Shown: piece after piece, positions 9,959-22,599 of the stretch
How positions within the stretch are numbered: position 1 is the first letter of the stretch
Layout: each line of letters opens with the position of its first letter
Origin: Maratus speciosus
Taxonomy: Eukaryota > Arthropoda > Arachnida > Araneae > Salticidae
DNA: 64,000 bases
Direction: 5' to 3'
Assembly (NCBI GenBank): GCA_963932465.1
Contig: OZ010790.1
Coordinates: 96,564,363 to 96,628,362 of the forward strand
Program-made: the position numbers and the translations under genes
The notes under the pieces: model-generated
The model's input: the letters and a program-made list of their open reading frames with translations, nothing else
The model's database searches: none
Told to the model about the DNA's origin: nothing

Positions 9959-11958
9959 TCTAATGCTAATATTATAAAGCGTTATAATATTATAAAGTGT
10001 ATAATATTATTAATGCTTGTACGTTTGTGAGGTGTTATCTCTGAAACTACATAGCCAACTTAAAAAAATGTTGGTGGCCATCTCTACTCCGAAAAAAAGA
10101 CTGTATTTTATATCAGTGCAAGAACCTATATCGCTGCAGGTGCAAAAAAGTTCTAAAATTGCGATTTCTGCGATATTGATTGTGTTAGAAACTTTAAATT
10201 TGGCGTGGTAGTTACTTTTAAGATGTAAATACTCGTAATGAACGCTCTTTAAAAGGTTCAATTTGACGGATAAACGTAAAAATTTCTAGAAAGGTTCTAA
10301 ACTATGATTTATTTGGAATACTGACATTTTTGGGGTACTGTTGGGGTTAGAAACTAGAACTTTGACATGGTAGTAATTTATAAGATGTAAATGCTCGTTG
10401 TAGAACTAATTCTAAAAAATCGAAAGACTATTCAAAGCCGAAAAGATCTAAAGATGATTTAAGTAACGAAGTACATGGAATTGTTAGGAATATAAACATG
10501 AAAACTGACATGGCTGTATTTATCATGACGTAAATTCTCGCAATAGAACAATTTCTAAAAATGTCACTATATAAAACAGTGCAGAAACAAAAAACTTTCG
10601 AAAATTTTCTATTTCTATGTTATTTGAGCCAAAATCTTGAAATTTTGCTTCGGGTTAGTTTTAAAATATACAATTGTCTCTATGAATGGTTTCTAAAAAA
10701 TTTTAAATTTAAAAAGATGAAATTAACGGAAAGCGGTCTCAATTACCATTAATTTGGAATTATTAGGTATAGCAACTTTAAATATTTCATAATGCTGCAT
10801 TTCCTCCACAAAACATGCAATTTGAATGCAACAAAACTGATAGATACCCACCTAGCATTAAATAAATTGTGTAAATATTGAATAAAGACCTGTATGAAAC
10901 AGTGAGTAGGTTGCCTGGAAGTACTTTGTAAAGTGTTCCTTCTCTAGGCTTTTCTCTCTCTCGCCAAGGCCACTAACAGAGGGAAGTGCCGTTTTAAATG
11001 TGATATGAATTTTTTCATTTTTCTAGACATTTTATCATAAGGTCATATTCTCAATTATCACTAGTAGATTTTTTACATATTAACTTATTCTGGTGAAATT
11101 TCATATTCCGGTTCATATTGGCGTATGTTAGCTTGCATGATTTGCTGAATAAATATGTATGGATTTGTAAATTACTTCAAATGGCACTTTGGCAGCTCAA
11201 AGGTTATGCAGACGATATATTCAGATCTTGTGTCAAACTTTATGCTGCAATCATTGCCGATTTCTTTTATTTAATACATGCTAAATACAGCTCAACTTGC
11301 GCAGAATATGTTTCAAAACAAAATAATGCAGAGTATGTAGTGTCCAGCATACACTCATCATTTAAATCTGATCGAGAATATCTAAAACACACTCTAACGA
11401 CGCATTGTTGCCACTGTTGATGTGTTCGGTGCTTTGATACTACATCAGATTTTGAAGAGCGTGTTCCTTAATTCTTATCGACAACCTCATTGCATCCGTG
11501 GAAAACAGATATTGTACAATATTAACTATTCCGGGGAGCACACACCATATAAAGTATAGTCCATTCTTTTTAAACGTCATATATTTGTCATTTAAAGTTA
11601 CTCAAATTGGTGTGGAGCGTCTGATTATTTTCTTGACATCATTTTATACAGTTAAAATTCCGATATAAGATAATTTAGTGTTTCATTTTCTATTTTATTT
11701 TTAATATATTGCGTACTTTCAATTTTATATCCATGCATGGCTGTCTTGCATGGTTTGATTTCCCATTTTTTTAAACAGTGTATACGAATTTATATATAAG
11801 ATTTTGTAATTCTACGATTCGTTTATTTTCATCTTTTCAATTTATCGCAGTATATGGACAATTAAAGATAACATCTCATTTTCTTTGCTTGCATGTTATT
11901 ATTAAATCTATGTTCTCAGCAATATCGCTCAGATTAATCCCTCTGAGGGAAATCCTAG
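9959..11958 (+). mobile_element. Helitron-like element, family H1 copy 1
   Basis: Begins TCTAATGCTAATATTATAAAG preceded by A, and ends ATCCTAG followed by T. These are the 5'-TC, 3'-CTAG termini and A|T target of Helitrons. Just before the end TCCCTCTGAGGGA can form the terminal hairpin. A second copy at 28251-29913 is similar end to end. Shared blocks include AAGATGTAAATACTCGT, TTAGCTTGCATGATTTG and ATTATTAAATCTATGTTCTC. No Rep/helicase coding sequence, so non-autonomous. Internal parts resemble the 300-bp units of family H2. Confidence 0.8.
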
Positions 11959-12169
11959 TTAATGATGTAATAATAAAATGAAACTAAATGAGTACAATGA
12001 AACGTATTACTAGATTCAAATTAATAATTGTTTGCCTACTTTCCCTGTTAAAATTATCGACTTATTTTTTTACATTAAATTTTAATTGTTATTTCAGCAA
12101 CAACGTAACATCAATGTATTAGAGAGGTAAAAGAAAAAAAGTAAAATTGTGTTTACATAATTTATTTAT

Positions 12170-12470
12170 TAACCCCTTCGGGACCAGTGGCTTTTACACA
12201 AATTTTATTCGGTTTGCATCACTTTTTTAAAAGAATTTATCTTTACTTAAATAATCATGAAAATGCTCTAATTAAAGAAAGCAAATATTACTTTTCTTTT
12301 TTATTGGTGCCAGAAACAAATTTTGTATGCCCTTTATGGAGATGCTTATATGCATCTATGGTCCGAAATGGGTCAAGAGACCTGTTTTTTCGGCTACAAT
12401 CTACAGAAAATGTGTCAAAAAAGTACAGTCTTTATGTAACTACATTTGACACATGATGCAACGAAGCCAA
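12170..12470. mobile_element. Possible piggyBac-type terminus
   Basis: TTAA followed by CCCCTTCGGGACCAG at 12170 has the form of a piggyBac end: a TTAA target then a C-rich terminus. It lies downstream of the putative C-terminal coding remnant at 12471-12755, as expected. No matching second terminus was found. Confidence 0.35.
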
Positions 12471-12755
12471 TTACACTTCCTCTTTTTTGGAGTAGTTTTC
12501 TAAACATTCCTTGCAAAGGACGTCTGCGTTACATGTAATCCAATTTTCCATTATTATTATCTTGACTTGCATCTTCTTGCCCTTCTTATTTTTATTTTTC
12601 CCTTTTTCTCCTTTGGTTTTAGTAAACTTGATAACATGCCTAATATGGTTAGTCTGAGCAAAAAGAGGAGGTAAAGTTAATAACACTTTATCATTCCGTA
12701 CAAAAGAATCTGCGGCATGCATTCCATTTTGCATGGTGCAGACGTCGGACATCAC
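12471..12755 (-). pseudogene. Possible piggyBac-like transposase C-terminus
   Basis: A 94-codon frame, lysine-rich in the middle and ending with a cysteine motif, TCNADVLCKECLENYSKK. This resembles the end of the C-terminal cysteine-rich domain of piggyBac transposases, which commonly reads C-x-V-x-L-C-x-x-x-C-F. The preceding cysteine pair expected in that domain is not clear, and no DDD catalytic region is seen upstream, so at best this is a fragment. The TTAA-CCCC sequence 300 bases further in the reading direction supports the call. A chance frame is the alternative. Confidence 0.35.
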
Positions 12756-12759
12756 AGTT

Positions 12760-13785
12760 ACCTGCCATCGCTAAGGAGAATGGCGTAACCATACACACAG
12801 TACTCTATACAAAGGCTACAATTAGTTTTGACTTCGAAATCATGCATGCATTTAGTAATTAGTGTATGAAAAGTATTTAAACATAGCGTGTTTAAAAGTT
12901 TGGACAGTGAAATCATGCACTTAAGTCAAAATAAGGATTGTACTTCTACAAGTAAACATCGAAATGGGATTCACGCTATACGCTGGTTAAAATAATCTCA
13001 TTGCGTACCTATACTGTGCATTTGACGAGCCTCTATCGATAATTACAAGAAATACAAGGAGTGTGACATCTATCCCGGATGCTGCGACTCTCTCGGAGCC
13101 ACCCTATGCTTCGAGCCGTGGTTATATGCATTTTCTTGCTATAATACGTCGCTATTTATGCGATAAGACCAATCTGGTACACACAGATCGAAGTATTTTT
13201 CGGGAATTTGTTTAGAGAAATGCAAAGTAATTATAAAAATTTATTTCAATACAGTATTAGATTATTATCGCAATATTAAAGTAGAAAACCGTATTTTTTT
13301 TAGTTGATATATTCAATATTGGTGATTTGACAGTTGATGTGTGGAATAGTTTTGAAAAACGAGATAAAACGGTGGACATTCGTATGTGTGACCTAGAGCA
13401 ATGAGGCAAAAACATTATTTTTTTATTTTAAAATCATGTGATAAACGCAGCCGTTTTAAAAACTGTGCATTTTTGTGTTATTACACCAATTTTTAGTAAA
13501 ATGTAAATTTTAAATAAAACATTTCGTTACATAAATATACGCAGAATTTCGAGATATAATATTTCGAAAGAATTTACGTATTTCACTAGAAAATATGCGG
13601 CAATCAGTTTTCAAAATGATAAATTTGATTCATTGAAAATTGGCAAAGTCGGAGTGTCCATCTGTTCTTAAAAAGTCTTCCGAGTAAAATCATGCTTAAA
13701 ATTTTCGTTGCTATTTACCTATTGCGGAGTACTCTACATATATACATCCAGAAATGTTCTTCCACTTTATATATCGATTTCTAAC
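12760..13785. other. Unassigned stretch
   Basis: AT-rich, with a modestly G+C-richer patch near 13060-13130. No gene or repeat recognised. Confidence 0.55.
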
Positions 13786-13845
13786 AAATAAAATATGATT
13801 GAGGACTAAAAATGGAAAACGCTCAAAGTACCAGAAAATCGAAAA

Positions 13846-13879
<34 letters not shown>

Positions 13880-14340
13880 GAAAAAATATCTTAAATGCCT
13901 AACTTAACAAACAGGAGAGCCCATAAGAGCCAACCCTAGTAGAAATAGCTCAATCGTGTAGAAAAAAATCGATTGTTGAATGTGCCACACGAAGTGAAGT
14001 GGAGAACGCTGAAGTTGCCAGTGATAGGTGCTCGGCGACTGTTGGCCATTACACGACTTGATCATGTTGTTATTATTTACATCAGTAAGATATTTTTAAG
14101 CTAGATGAAAAGTATTAAATAAAATAAATGTTTACAAATAATAATATTAGGTATTTAAACACATTTAACGAAAGGAAGCTAGGTATCTACATTTTAAAAT
14201 GTTGAACTAAGAGCCCAAAAGGAATGAAGTGGAAAACGCTGTAAGTACCAGAAGTAGGAGTTTTTCCTTTTTTTCGCTCTCTTGAAAAAAATACTCTTTT
14301 GGACTTTCAGCGTTTTCCATTTTTAGCCCTCGATTATCGT
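13786..14340. mobile_element. TIR element with repeated GGAAAACGCT motif
   Basis: The left end reads TTGAGGACTAAAAATGGAAA then ACGCTCAAAGTACCAG. The right end, reverse-complemented, reads TCGAGGGCTAAAAATGGAAA then ACGCTGAAAGTCC. Internal copies of GTGGAGAACGCTG (about 13997) and GTGGAAAACGCTG (about 14228) repeat the motif, so it occurs four times. A poly-T run interrupts the left part. No transposase seen. Confidence 0.7.
13848..13877. repeat. Poly-T tract (30 bases)
   Basis: Homopolymer inside the TIR element. Confidence 0.97.
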
Positions 14341-14599
14341 TTGTATAAATCGTACGTTAAGCAACGACAAAAAATTGACATATGGAATCGGTCACTGTGG
14401 TGTTAAACTGTTAACCTTGAATTCGCTTTTGTTTTACAGCGCGAGGACCACAATGGTAAAATCAAAGAGAGATCCCCTGAGCAGAGAGTCTAACTGTCAT
14501 TTACAGGAAATATGGAGGATACAGAGTTGGAGACGTTTAATGGTTGTGACTAATTTAGAATATGATTACCATGAAATATGTTATCTGTAGCATTTACCG

Positions 14600-15565
14600 A
14601 ATGTATACAGGGGAACTCAAGAGTGTTTCCTTATATTATGGTACATGAACAGAATTCGTTTGCAGCGTATTTTAATGATGTTACTCTTTTATAAACACAT
14701 TTAAATTTATATGAATGGCTGAAGTTCACGAAAACATGCTTTTTTTTAGAATATGCGTTGCAAAGCGTTTGTCATTCATTTACAAGGTCACACAAAACGA
14801 TTCTTTTATGTGCTGGTCTTCCGGGAAAAGTATTCGCATTTACAAAAGTTGCACTATTTCAAACATGGTGAAATTGATATACATTTCTGAGGATTACTAC
14901 AAGATGCTTGCAGTAGAATATGACTTGCATCGCATTTATCGTTTAATTACAGTTACACATAAAATTTTACGATATAATGCTGCATCTGAAGTACTGACTG
15001 TTAGAGTAGATTGCTGAATGTCCATTGTCAGTTATGTTATGTGTTTTTAAGTTTAACTAAATTTTTTCATGCTGCGTGGTGTGTATAGATTTTATATGCT
15101 ATATATAAGGCTACAAAAAAGAACTCGTAAGAAATACTGAGAATGAACGCGAATTGCTTCAATGAGATTCTAAGTTGGGTTATACGTTTTCAAGCTCAAC
15201 TACATTCAGTATTCTAACAGATGTTTGTAGAATATAAATAAAATCATATACAGGGCAATACAAAGAAATGGATATACAACCGCCTATGAATGATACTTTT
15301 TGGAAGTATGATTTCAGTAGTTTCAAGCGTGTCTTTACTTGAATTGTATTTCAACTTAATATGTTACGTGTATAAAAATCTATAGGTAATATAAAGCACT
15401 GTACAAAAGAAAGTATGTTTACGTGTATTTGTAGAACTTGCTAAAAATGAATTTTTAACTGTTTTATGAATTTTGTTAATATACTAAATTTTAGCATACT
15501 ATGTGGTATATATTGAAATCTATAGATCATATACAGAGCTGTACAAAAAAAGGTAAAGTACTTTT
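14600..15565. repeat. Degenerate dispersed/tandem repeat
   Basis: Three loosely similar blocks near 15060-15130, 15355-15415 and 15483-15560 share a TG-rich stretch, a TATAGATTTTATA or TCTATAG block, and a GCTGTACAAAAAA-type end. The start (14605-14720) also resembles 42740-42850, sharing GTATTTTAATGAT and an ACAGGG-like lead-in. Diverged; boundaries uncertain. Confidence 0.4.
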
Positions 15566-15569
15566 ACGG

Positions 15570-17510
15570 CTATCGATGGTAATTACCGATTTTTTTTCAA
15601 ATGTGCTCTGTGTTTTCTAAGTGTTTTTTTGGGTATCTTATTTACATTATTAAACAGTGAAATTTTATTAAATTATTTTGGAACTGTTGGAAAGTGTTTC
15701 ATAATTTATGCTTGGCGGATGATTTTTCTTTCTTATTTTTATTATTGTTAGCATTTTATATATTATAAAATGCGAAATAAAGCTTAAATGTGACAAGCGT
15801 ATGAGATATCTCATTGCATTTAGGCACAAGAACCTTACACGAGAACAAAGCAACGGCTATTTTTGTAAAGAGAAATGTTCTTGGTAAATCAAGCATATTG
15901 GTAAGGTAATTGCTTAAAACATAACTACACAGCATAGTAATCATCACTGAATTTGCTCATACAATTCAGTTTCTCAACATGCACTTTACATATAATTACA
16001 GACCTTGAACATTATTCTCAGCGCACTTCCATTATTAGGAATATTCCGAATGCAAGCTCAATCAGTGTTGAATTCAGGAGGTGGTCTGGTCGGGGAATGT
16101 TCCCCCAGAACACTGAAATGTCTCCCCCCAGAATGTTTGAGATTTTATACTTTTAAAAGAACAGATGTGCATTTCCCCCCTCAAATCTAAAATACCCCCC
16201 CCCCCCCCGGAGCCGCAGAAATCCCTCTCGGACAAAAATGCCTGAACTCATCACTGAGTTCAATAAAATGGTCTCTTTCTCAACTTTTAAAAATAAATCA
16301 AAATTAAAACGAACATGTTATTGGCTTAAACGAAATTTTCAAATACCGTATTTTAGTCATTTCTATTTAAAAATCAATTATGTCAAAGAAATGTATGTAT
16401 AGACAAGAATTAAAATGTATGAACAAAACATTTTGCTACATCTAATAATACTATAAAAAATCTCAGTATTTTAATTAGGCAACTATGTATCAATCCAAAG
16501 AGAATATTTTTCAAAATAACATATCTTTCTAAATTAGAAAGTTACACGAGTTCTTTTAATGCCAACGAAATTTATTCATTCTGGCATGAAACCAAATGTA
16601 AAAAATGAAATAAAATACACCAGCAATAAATTTATAAACGGAAAATTAATATTTCTTTCTGAAATATCTTTTATTGAAGCAAATCATTTGTGTCTTTCGC
16701 AACAAAACTCAATCGATACTTCGAAAAATGTTTAGTGGGATTCCTCAAGCGATACAAAATCGATGGGTGCGTGGCAAAAGGTGTCGCGTAGTTATTCGTC
16801 GAGTTCAGAAATAAAAACAGATCAATGTTTAAAAATCAATAAAAAATACGTCTATGCCAAGCCACATTCGAAACTCTGATTACTCTGATTTTCCCAACAT
16901 TTATCTAAAATAATGCGATTTTATAGTTTTTAATGTTAATATTTTTTCAAAAACATAAATTGCAAACTTTTAAATATGCGATATTTATAAAAATAAATAT
17001 GTTTTCCCTAATACTTAAGTTTTATACAGGGTAACAGACAAAATGTCTCGTATTAAAAATAACATCAAATGTCTATTATACAAAATTTCCCTTGTATATT
17101 CCTAGAAAAGTATTCGTTGATGTTTGGAAGAAGGAAGTCCAGGTGGAAGTGCTAAATACGCCTCTTTTTTTGAAGACTAACAGAGACTAACCTTAGAGAG
17201 CGTTCGCTGTTGCTTTACAAGTTGCAATAAAAGGTCTTTGTTAATCACCAAAAAATCGCAACGATGTTCACATGAAATTGCTATACATTTTCCGATTTTT
17301 GCAATTAAACTTTCATCTTTAGATATTTCCAAAAATTTCAAAGTATCCAAACTGTGTGAAATCATTAATACTGCATATTATAGTTAAGTTAACAATTTTA
17401 GCATAAGCATGTGCAATTTCAGGTTACAATATTACCCTGAAGTACTGAATCAAACTAACCAAAGTCAAATAAACATGTATGTAGCCGGAAAAATTATTTA
17501 AAATGTGCCT
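15570..17510. other. Unassigned AT-rich stretch
   Basis: No gene recognised. Contains a C homopolymer (16195-16208) within a CCCCCC-rich patch. TCATCACTGA occurs at 15943 and 16250 and might bracket an insertion. Confidence 0.5.
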
Positions 17511-17516
17511 GACTTA

Positions 17517-18463
17517 CAAGGTGCGGCTATTTAATGACGTGACTAATGCTTCTACAGAAGAACTGCTCATGCGCCAAATTCGTACGCCAATAGATATGCA
17601 GTGCAAAGCCTCCTGAATCCATTTCTGCCTCTAAATTAGTCGTATTCCAATTAGTAAGGCCGTGACCTTCATTTGTTCTGGACCCTGTTTACTATTTTTC
17701 CGGAAAAATATTGAGTGTTAAAAGAACAACGAATTAATGTGAAATTTCTTTTAAACTTAGAAATTCCGCTACTGAAACTCATCATTTGTTAAGAGAAGTA
17801 TACGGCGATGAATACTTATCCCGTGCGTGGTCTTGAGTAGTTTAAGTGTTTCCAAGATGACCGAGAAGACATTGGAGATGATGTTTGCCCGGGTCTCCCT
17901 TCCATTTCAATAACAGAGACAATTTTTGATATTCTTGGATTGTATGCCTTCAGTGGGTTCCTAAAGGTCAAACTTTTAATAAATGTTACTACCTTGAAGT
18001 CCTTGCTCAATTCCTTGAAAAAACACGAAAAAAAACGACCCGAATTGAGGAAGAAAAAGACATGGGTACTTCATCAGGACAACGCAACGGCTCACCTTGC
18101 ATTGCCTGTCAAGATATTTCCAGACAAGTAAAACATCCCAGTGTTGGACCATCCGCCTTATTCGCCTGACGTGGCATCATGTGACTTTTATCTGTTCCCC
18201 GAGAACAAATCTACACGAAAAGGAATCAAATTTCATAACGTTGAAGCTGTGAAAGAAACAGCGGCACACGTCATGAAAATGCTCACAAAAGAAAACTTGT
18301 TTCAAACTGTTTTCAGCAACTGTTTCAAACAATAGAAAATTCGCATGGAGCGTTATAGGGATAAAGGACGGGTGTATATTGAAAGGAATAATAATTAAAT
18401 ATCTATAAATGTAGAACAAAATATTTTACAGCATTAGTCTCGTTATTTAATAGCCACACCTCG
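17517..18463 (+). mobile_element. Mariner element, internally deleted
   Basis: The termini, CAAGGTGCGGCTATTTAATG on the left and CGAGGTGTGGCTATTAAATA at the right (reverse-complemented), continue as matching inverted repeats to ACTAATGC, about 32 bases. Both ends abut TA (17515-17516 and 18464-18465), the mariner target duplication. The total of 947 bases against a usual 1.3 kb indicates loss of about a quarter, in the transposase. Confidence 0.92.
17700..18337 (+). pseudogene. Mariner transposase remnant (D34D type)
   Basis: The N-terminal part is recognisable across frames: INVKFLLNLEIP, then VYGDE and FQDDREDIGDDVCPGLPS, the helix-turn-helix and linker of mariner transposases. The middle, including the first catalytic Asp, is deleted. 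The C-terminal part reads KKHEKKRPELRKKKTWVLHQ, DNATAHLAL, then, past an in-frame TAA after FPDK, LDHPPYSPDVASCDFYLFP. The Asp of HQDN and the Asp of ASCD are 34 codons apart, the mariner D34D spacing. The end is NLFQTVFSNCFKQ and a stop. Deletion, frameshifts and the TAA make it dead. Confidence 0.9.
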
Positions 18464-18469
18464 TATACG

Positions 18470-19495
18470 TGTTGCACATGTCTTCTCATATAAAGTAAAA
18501 TTTCTGGTTCAAACATGATTATTTGACTTGGCTTAAATTTCCATAGTGCCTTGGAAGAATTCTGGCAACTTAATGGTATTTGTAGTTATAATCTGTGTCA
18601 TCAGCCTCATGCCCCTTTATGTGTTTTGTGTGTGGAAAAATTTCCACTAAATTTATGACTTAGTGGAAATAACACGTATAAAATACATTAAACCATGTCA
18701 ATAAAATAGATATGTTAATTGATCTAATTTTAAGATTTAAATACATTTCTTAAAACTGATAAGATCTGACAATATAAAAAACATATATAAATCAGCAAAT
18801 ATACATAGTTATTATGTTACTGTTCTGCAAAGGTTTAAAAATTACGTAAATAAGTTTAGAAATGTTTTAATACTAGAATTAAATACACATAAAATCAAAC
18901 GTCATTAAATAAATTTCATCTTACCATGGTATACTAGTATATCTCTTAATACATACAGGCATAATACATTGCTAGGCTGACCCACTGCCGTCCTTCTCTT
19001 TATCGTGATTAAGTAACACGCTTATCTGATCAGGATCGTTTTACACTCACGTGATCTGATCCCAATAAGACTGAAAAATTGGACGTCTGACGTATGCAAT
19101 ATGGACGTTTGAACGATCAAATTTGATAAAATCTGGACTTTTCAAAGGTCACTTGGACGTTGAACGTCTTCCGCTAAGGTAATACTAATCTTAAAGGAAG
19201 ACAGCATCCAGAGTCGCTTATCAGGTTTCTAAGACGTCCAAGATGGCGGATATTCAAGATGCCAAATTCCCAGTTATATAAGTTTCTATAGCAAGTTGAA
19301 AATATAAAAATTAATTAAAATCTGGAAATTAAAAATTTGTTAAATAATAAATAAAATTTAAAAAAAAATTAAGTTTCAAAGTGCTAATGTACGTATTTAT
19401 ATAAAAATAAATTTAAAAATTATATATAAAATATACAAAAATATAAACATATAAACTTACTAAATAAGAAAATTAAGTATAAACATCGCTTTGCA
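18470..19495. other. Unassigned AT-rich stretch
   Basis: No gene recognised. Around 19080-19170 GGACGT recurs several times (TTGGACGTCTGACG, TATGGACGTTTGAACG, CTTGGACGTTGAACGTC), possibly a transposon fragment. Confidence 0.5.
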
Positions 19496-19499
19496 GCGT

Positions 19500-19648
19500 A
19501 ATAAAAATCTTTTGTCAAGAATAACTCAAAAAATATTTGTCAGATTTAGTTTCTCATTGCACCAGAAGGTACCCATGAAAGTAACCTACTGAATGCACTT
19601 ACTATCAAAAAATAAGTTCCAAACCCTTTAAAAATTATTTTAAACTAG
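19500..19648. repeat. Dispersed repeat D copy 2, left part
   Basis: Matches the first half of 6575-6862. Continues at 23428 after the composite insertion. Confidence 0.8.
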
Positions 19649-19845
19649 TTGGATATGCCAATCCCAAAACTTTCTTCTATCTCATACATGTTAGTGTTTG
19701 AAAAAGTAGTTACAGATGTTAGTTCAATACTGTAGCAACTTTGATTTTCATCTTAAATTTCTGCTTCAATCAAAGAATCGGAGTAAAAACGAGTTAATCT
19801 GGATCATGATATTTATTAAAATCAATAGTTTTTCGTTATTGAAGG

Positions 19846-20198
19846 AAGAACAAACTGGTCGCCAAGGGTGGCTAGTATCTGATAGATTAGCTGTTACAGC
19901 TAAAAAAAATTACCAGTCAGTTAATACACCAACAGCAGGTGTTGCCATAGCAGCATCATACGTCTCACGACAATGTGAATTGGATGGAAGCCGGATGACG
20001 GATGTCTTCGAGTCCGAGTGATATTTATAATCAGCCATTCATTTCACATTGAGTCGTGGTATGCAACGTTGCTACGGCAACACTTCCGCTGGTACGCCAA
20101 TTGAGCGGCAATTCAGATTTATTTGCACCATTCTATTCTAATACATTAGTATTCTAAAGAATACTATCCGCCCTTGGTGACCAGTTTGGTCTCCCTTA
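19846..20198. mobile_element. MITE nested in the first 400-bp unit
   Basis: The left block AACAAACTGGTCGCCAAGGG and the right end, reverse-complemented, ACCAAACTGGTCACCAAGGG form an inverted repeat of about 35-38 bases continuing through TAGTAT. The second 400-bp unit lacks this sequence, so it is an insertion. No ORF. Confidence 0.65.
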
Positions 20199-20269
20199 AA
20201 ATTTATGTTTGGGAAAGCATGCTAAGCATTGTATCATGTTACTTTTATTCATAATTTAATTTGCTTGGA

Positions 20270-20600
20270 CTTCCTTAAGCATAATTAATATAATCCCTTA
20301 AGTTAATATTAGTTTTTGTTGCATTAAAATATCTCAATTTGTTGACTTTCTGTAAGCAAGAAAACCATATTGCTTTAAAATGGTAGTCTATGGGAATTTG
20401 AAGAAATATTAGAGATATCGCTAAGTTGGCGTCACACTTGGCGACTAATTTTGGCTGCCAAATTTGTCGATATATCGAAAAGTTGCCGACGAAATTGGCG
20501 GCATTTGGCGACAGAACAGGGTTTCCCCTACGGTAACCCCCCTTATAGGTATGGAGATGCATTAAATGCTGTTCAATAACCAATGACGTGTGTTTCGTTC
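20270..20600. repeat. Repeat E, copy 1
   Basis: Matches 30528-30820. Shares TAATATTAGTTTTTGTTGCA, TTAGAGATATCGC, TTGGCGTCAC and GAGATGCATTAAATGCT-like blocks. TTGGCGAC-type motifs and their complements recur several times. Confidence 0.8.
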
Positions 20601-21179
20601 GGGTGTTGCCATTAAACAATTAACAAATAATCGCGATTTCTGTGCCACATACGATAGCATAATATATATATAGATTCTGTTGTACATCAGCTGTTTGCGA
20701 AAAGCCGGCTTAGCAGGATCCGAGTTCCCGTTGCTGCACGAGCCACCGATGCCCAACAAAACTACGAAAACCGAGAAAATTATACAAAATCGCTATCACA
20801 GAGCCCTTTTCCGGCATAATATTTCCAAATTCAAGGAAGACCTGCTGGCCATAACCAAAAACATACACAAACTAGTTGGATGTGCCAATCCCAAAACTTT
20901 CTTCTATCTTATACATCTTAATATTTCAAAACCTAGTTACACATGTTAATACTTCAATATTATTAGTTCAATACTATACCAACTTTGATTTTCATCTTAA
21001 ATTTCTGCTCAAGTCAATTAAACGGACTAAAAACGAGTTAATCTATATCATGATATTTGTTAAAATTATTAATTTTTCCTTATTCTGTCGTTATCAGCTG
21101 TTTGCGAATAGCCGGCATAGCAGGAAGTGAGTTCCCGCCGCTGCATGAGCCGCCGATGCACAATAGAACTACGAAAAAT

Positions 21180-22407
21180 CAAGAAAAGTATACAAAAATC
21201 GCTAGCACGGAGCCCCTTTACCGCGCAATATTTCCAAATTCAAGGAAAACCTGTTGGCCAAAGCCAAAAACAAGCACAAACATTTTAGTTCAATTGTATG
21301 CATAATTTTATACGCTGTTCGATGGTACAATAATGAAAATGGCACAGAGATCGGAATTATAGCGCCCCCTTCTTTCGGAATTTTTTCAAGTTCAGGGAGG
21401 ACTTGTTTGCCATAGCCAGAAACATGCACAAAAAATTTGGTTCAATTATATGGATAACTTCATACACTTTTCGATGGTACAATAATGAAAATGGTACAAA
21501 CATCGCAATTATAGTGCCCCCTTCCGGCAGAATTTTTCCAAATTCAGGGAGGACCTTCGTGACATGACCAAAAATAAACACATGAAATTTGGTTCAATTC
21601 TATGCATAACTTCATACACTTTTCGGCGGTACAATATTCAAAATGGCACAAAAATTGTACAAAAATCGCTATTACAGCGCCCTCTACGAGCGATTTTTTT
21701 ACAAATTAAGGGAGGACCTTCTTGCCATACCCAAGAACTTAAAATTTTTTTTGGTTCAATTCTATGCATAACTTCATACACTTTTCGATGGTGCAATATT
21801 CAAAATCGCACAAAAATCGCTATTACAGCGCCCCCTAACGGGCGAATTTTTTGCAAATTCATGGAGGACCTGCTTGCCATATCCAAAAACTTAAAATAAA
21901 AATTTGGTTTAATTCTATGCATAACTTCATACACTTTTGGACGGTAAAATATTCAAAATCGCACAGAAATCGCTATTACAGCGCCCCCTACCGGCGAATT
22001 TTTTTCCAAATTCAGGGAGGACCTGCTTGCCATAGCCAAAAACTTAAACTAAAAATTTGGTTCAATTCTATGCATAACTTCATACACTTTTCGATGGTAC
22101 ATTATTCAAAATCGCACAAAAAACGCATTTACAGCGCCCCCTACCGGCGATTTTTTTCCAAATTCAGGGAGGACCTGCTTGTCATATCCAAAAACTTAAA
22201 CTAAAAATTTGGTTCAATTCTATGCATAAATCCATACACTTTTGGATGGTACAATATTCAAAATCGCACAAAAATTGTTATATCATCGCCCCCTACCGGC
22301 AATTTTTTTCCAAATTCCGGGAGGACCTGCTTGCCATAGCCAAAAACTTATAATAAAATTTTGGTTTAATTTTATACATGACTTCATACACTTTTTGATG
22401 GTACAAT
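21180..22407 (+). repeat. Tandem array, about 150-bp units
   Basis: About eight diverged units. Each has a GCGCCCCCT(A/T)CCGGC-type block, TCCAAATTCAGGGAGGACCT, a GCCATA(G/T)CCAAAAAC block, TTTGGTTCAATTCTATGCAT and TTCATACACTTTTCGATGGT. Open frames through it are by-products of the periodicity. Confidence 0.92.
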
Positions 22408-22482
22408 GGCGACAGACAGACGGACAGACGGACAGACGGACTGACGGACGGACGGACAGACGGACACACAGACAGACAGACA
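22408..22482. repeat. (GACAGACGGACA)-type microsatellite
   Basis: GACAGACG/GACGGACG purine-rich repeats that follow the last array unit. A shorter version follows the second array at about 23286-23307. Confidence 0.9.
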
Positions 22483-22599
22483 TTTTCTATAAACATGTTT
22501 TTTGGAATCTCTGACCCCTAAAACATGCAAATCCGTCGAAAACCGGAAGTCGAAAAAAATTTCGATTACAATACTTTCTTCTATTGAAGATAGAAGAAA

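Noticed and set aside
16195..16208. C-rich run as a possible G-quadruplex
   Set aside because: A single homopolymer with flanking C runs, no conserved context; most likely simple repeat.
22283..22514. Open frames rich in Ser/Val/Cys or Arg/Thr/Asp repeats
   Set aside because: Translations of the GACAGACG microsatellite in different frames.
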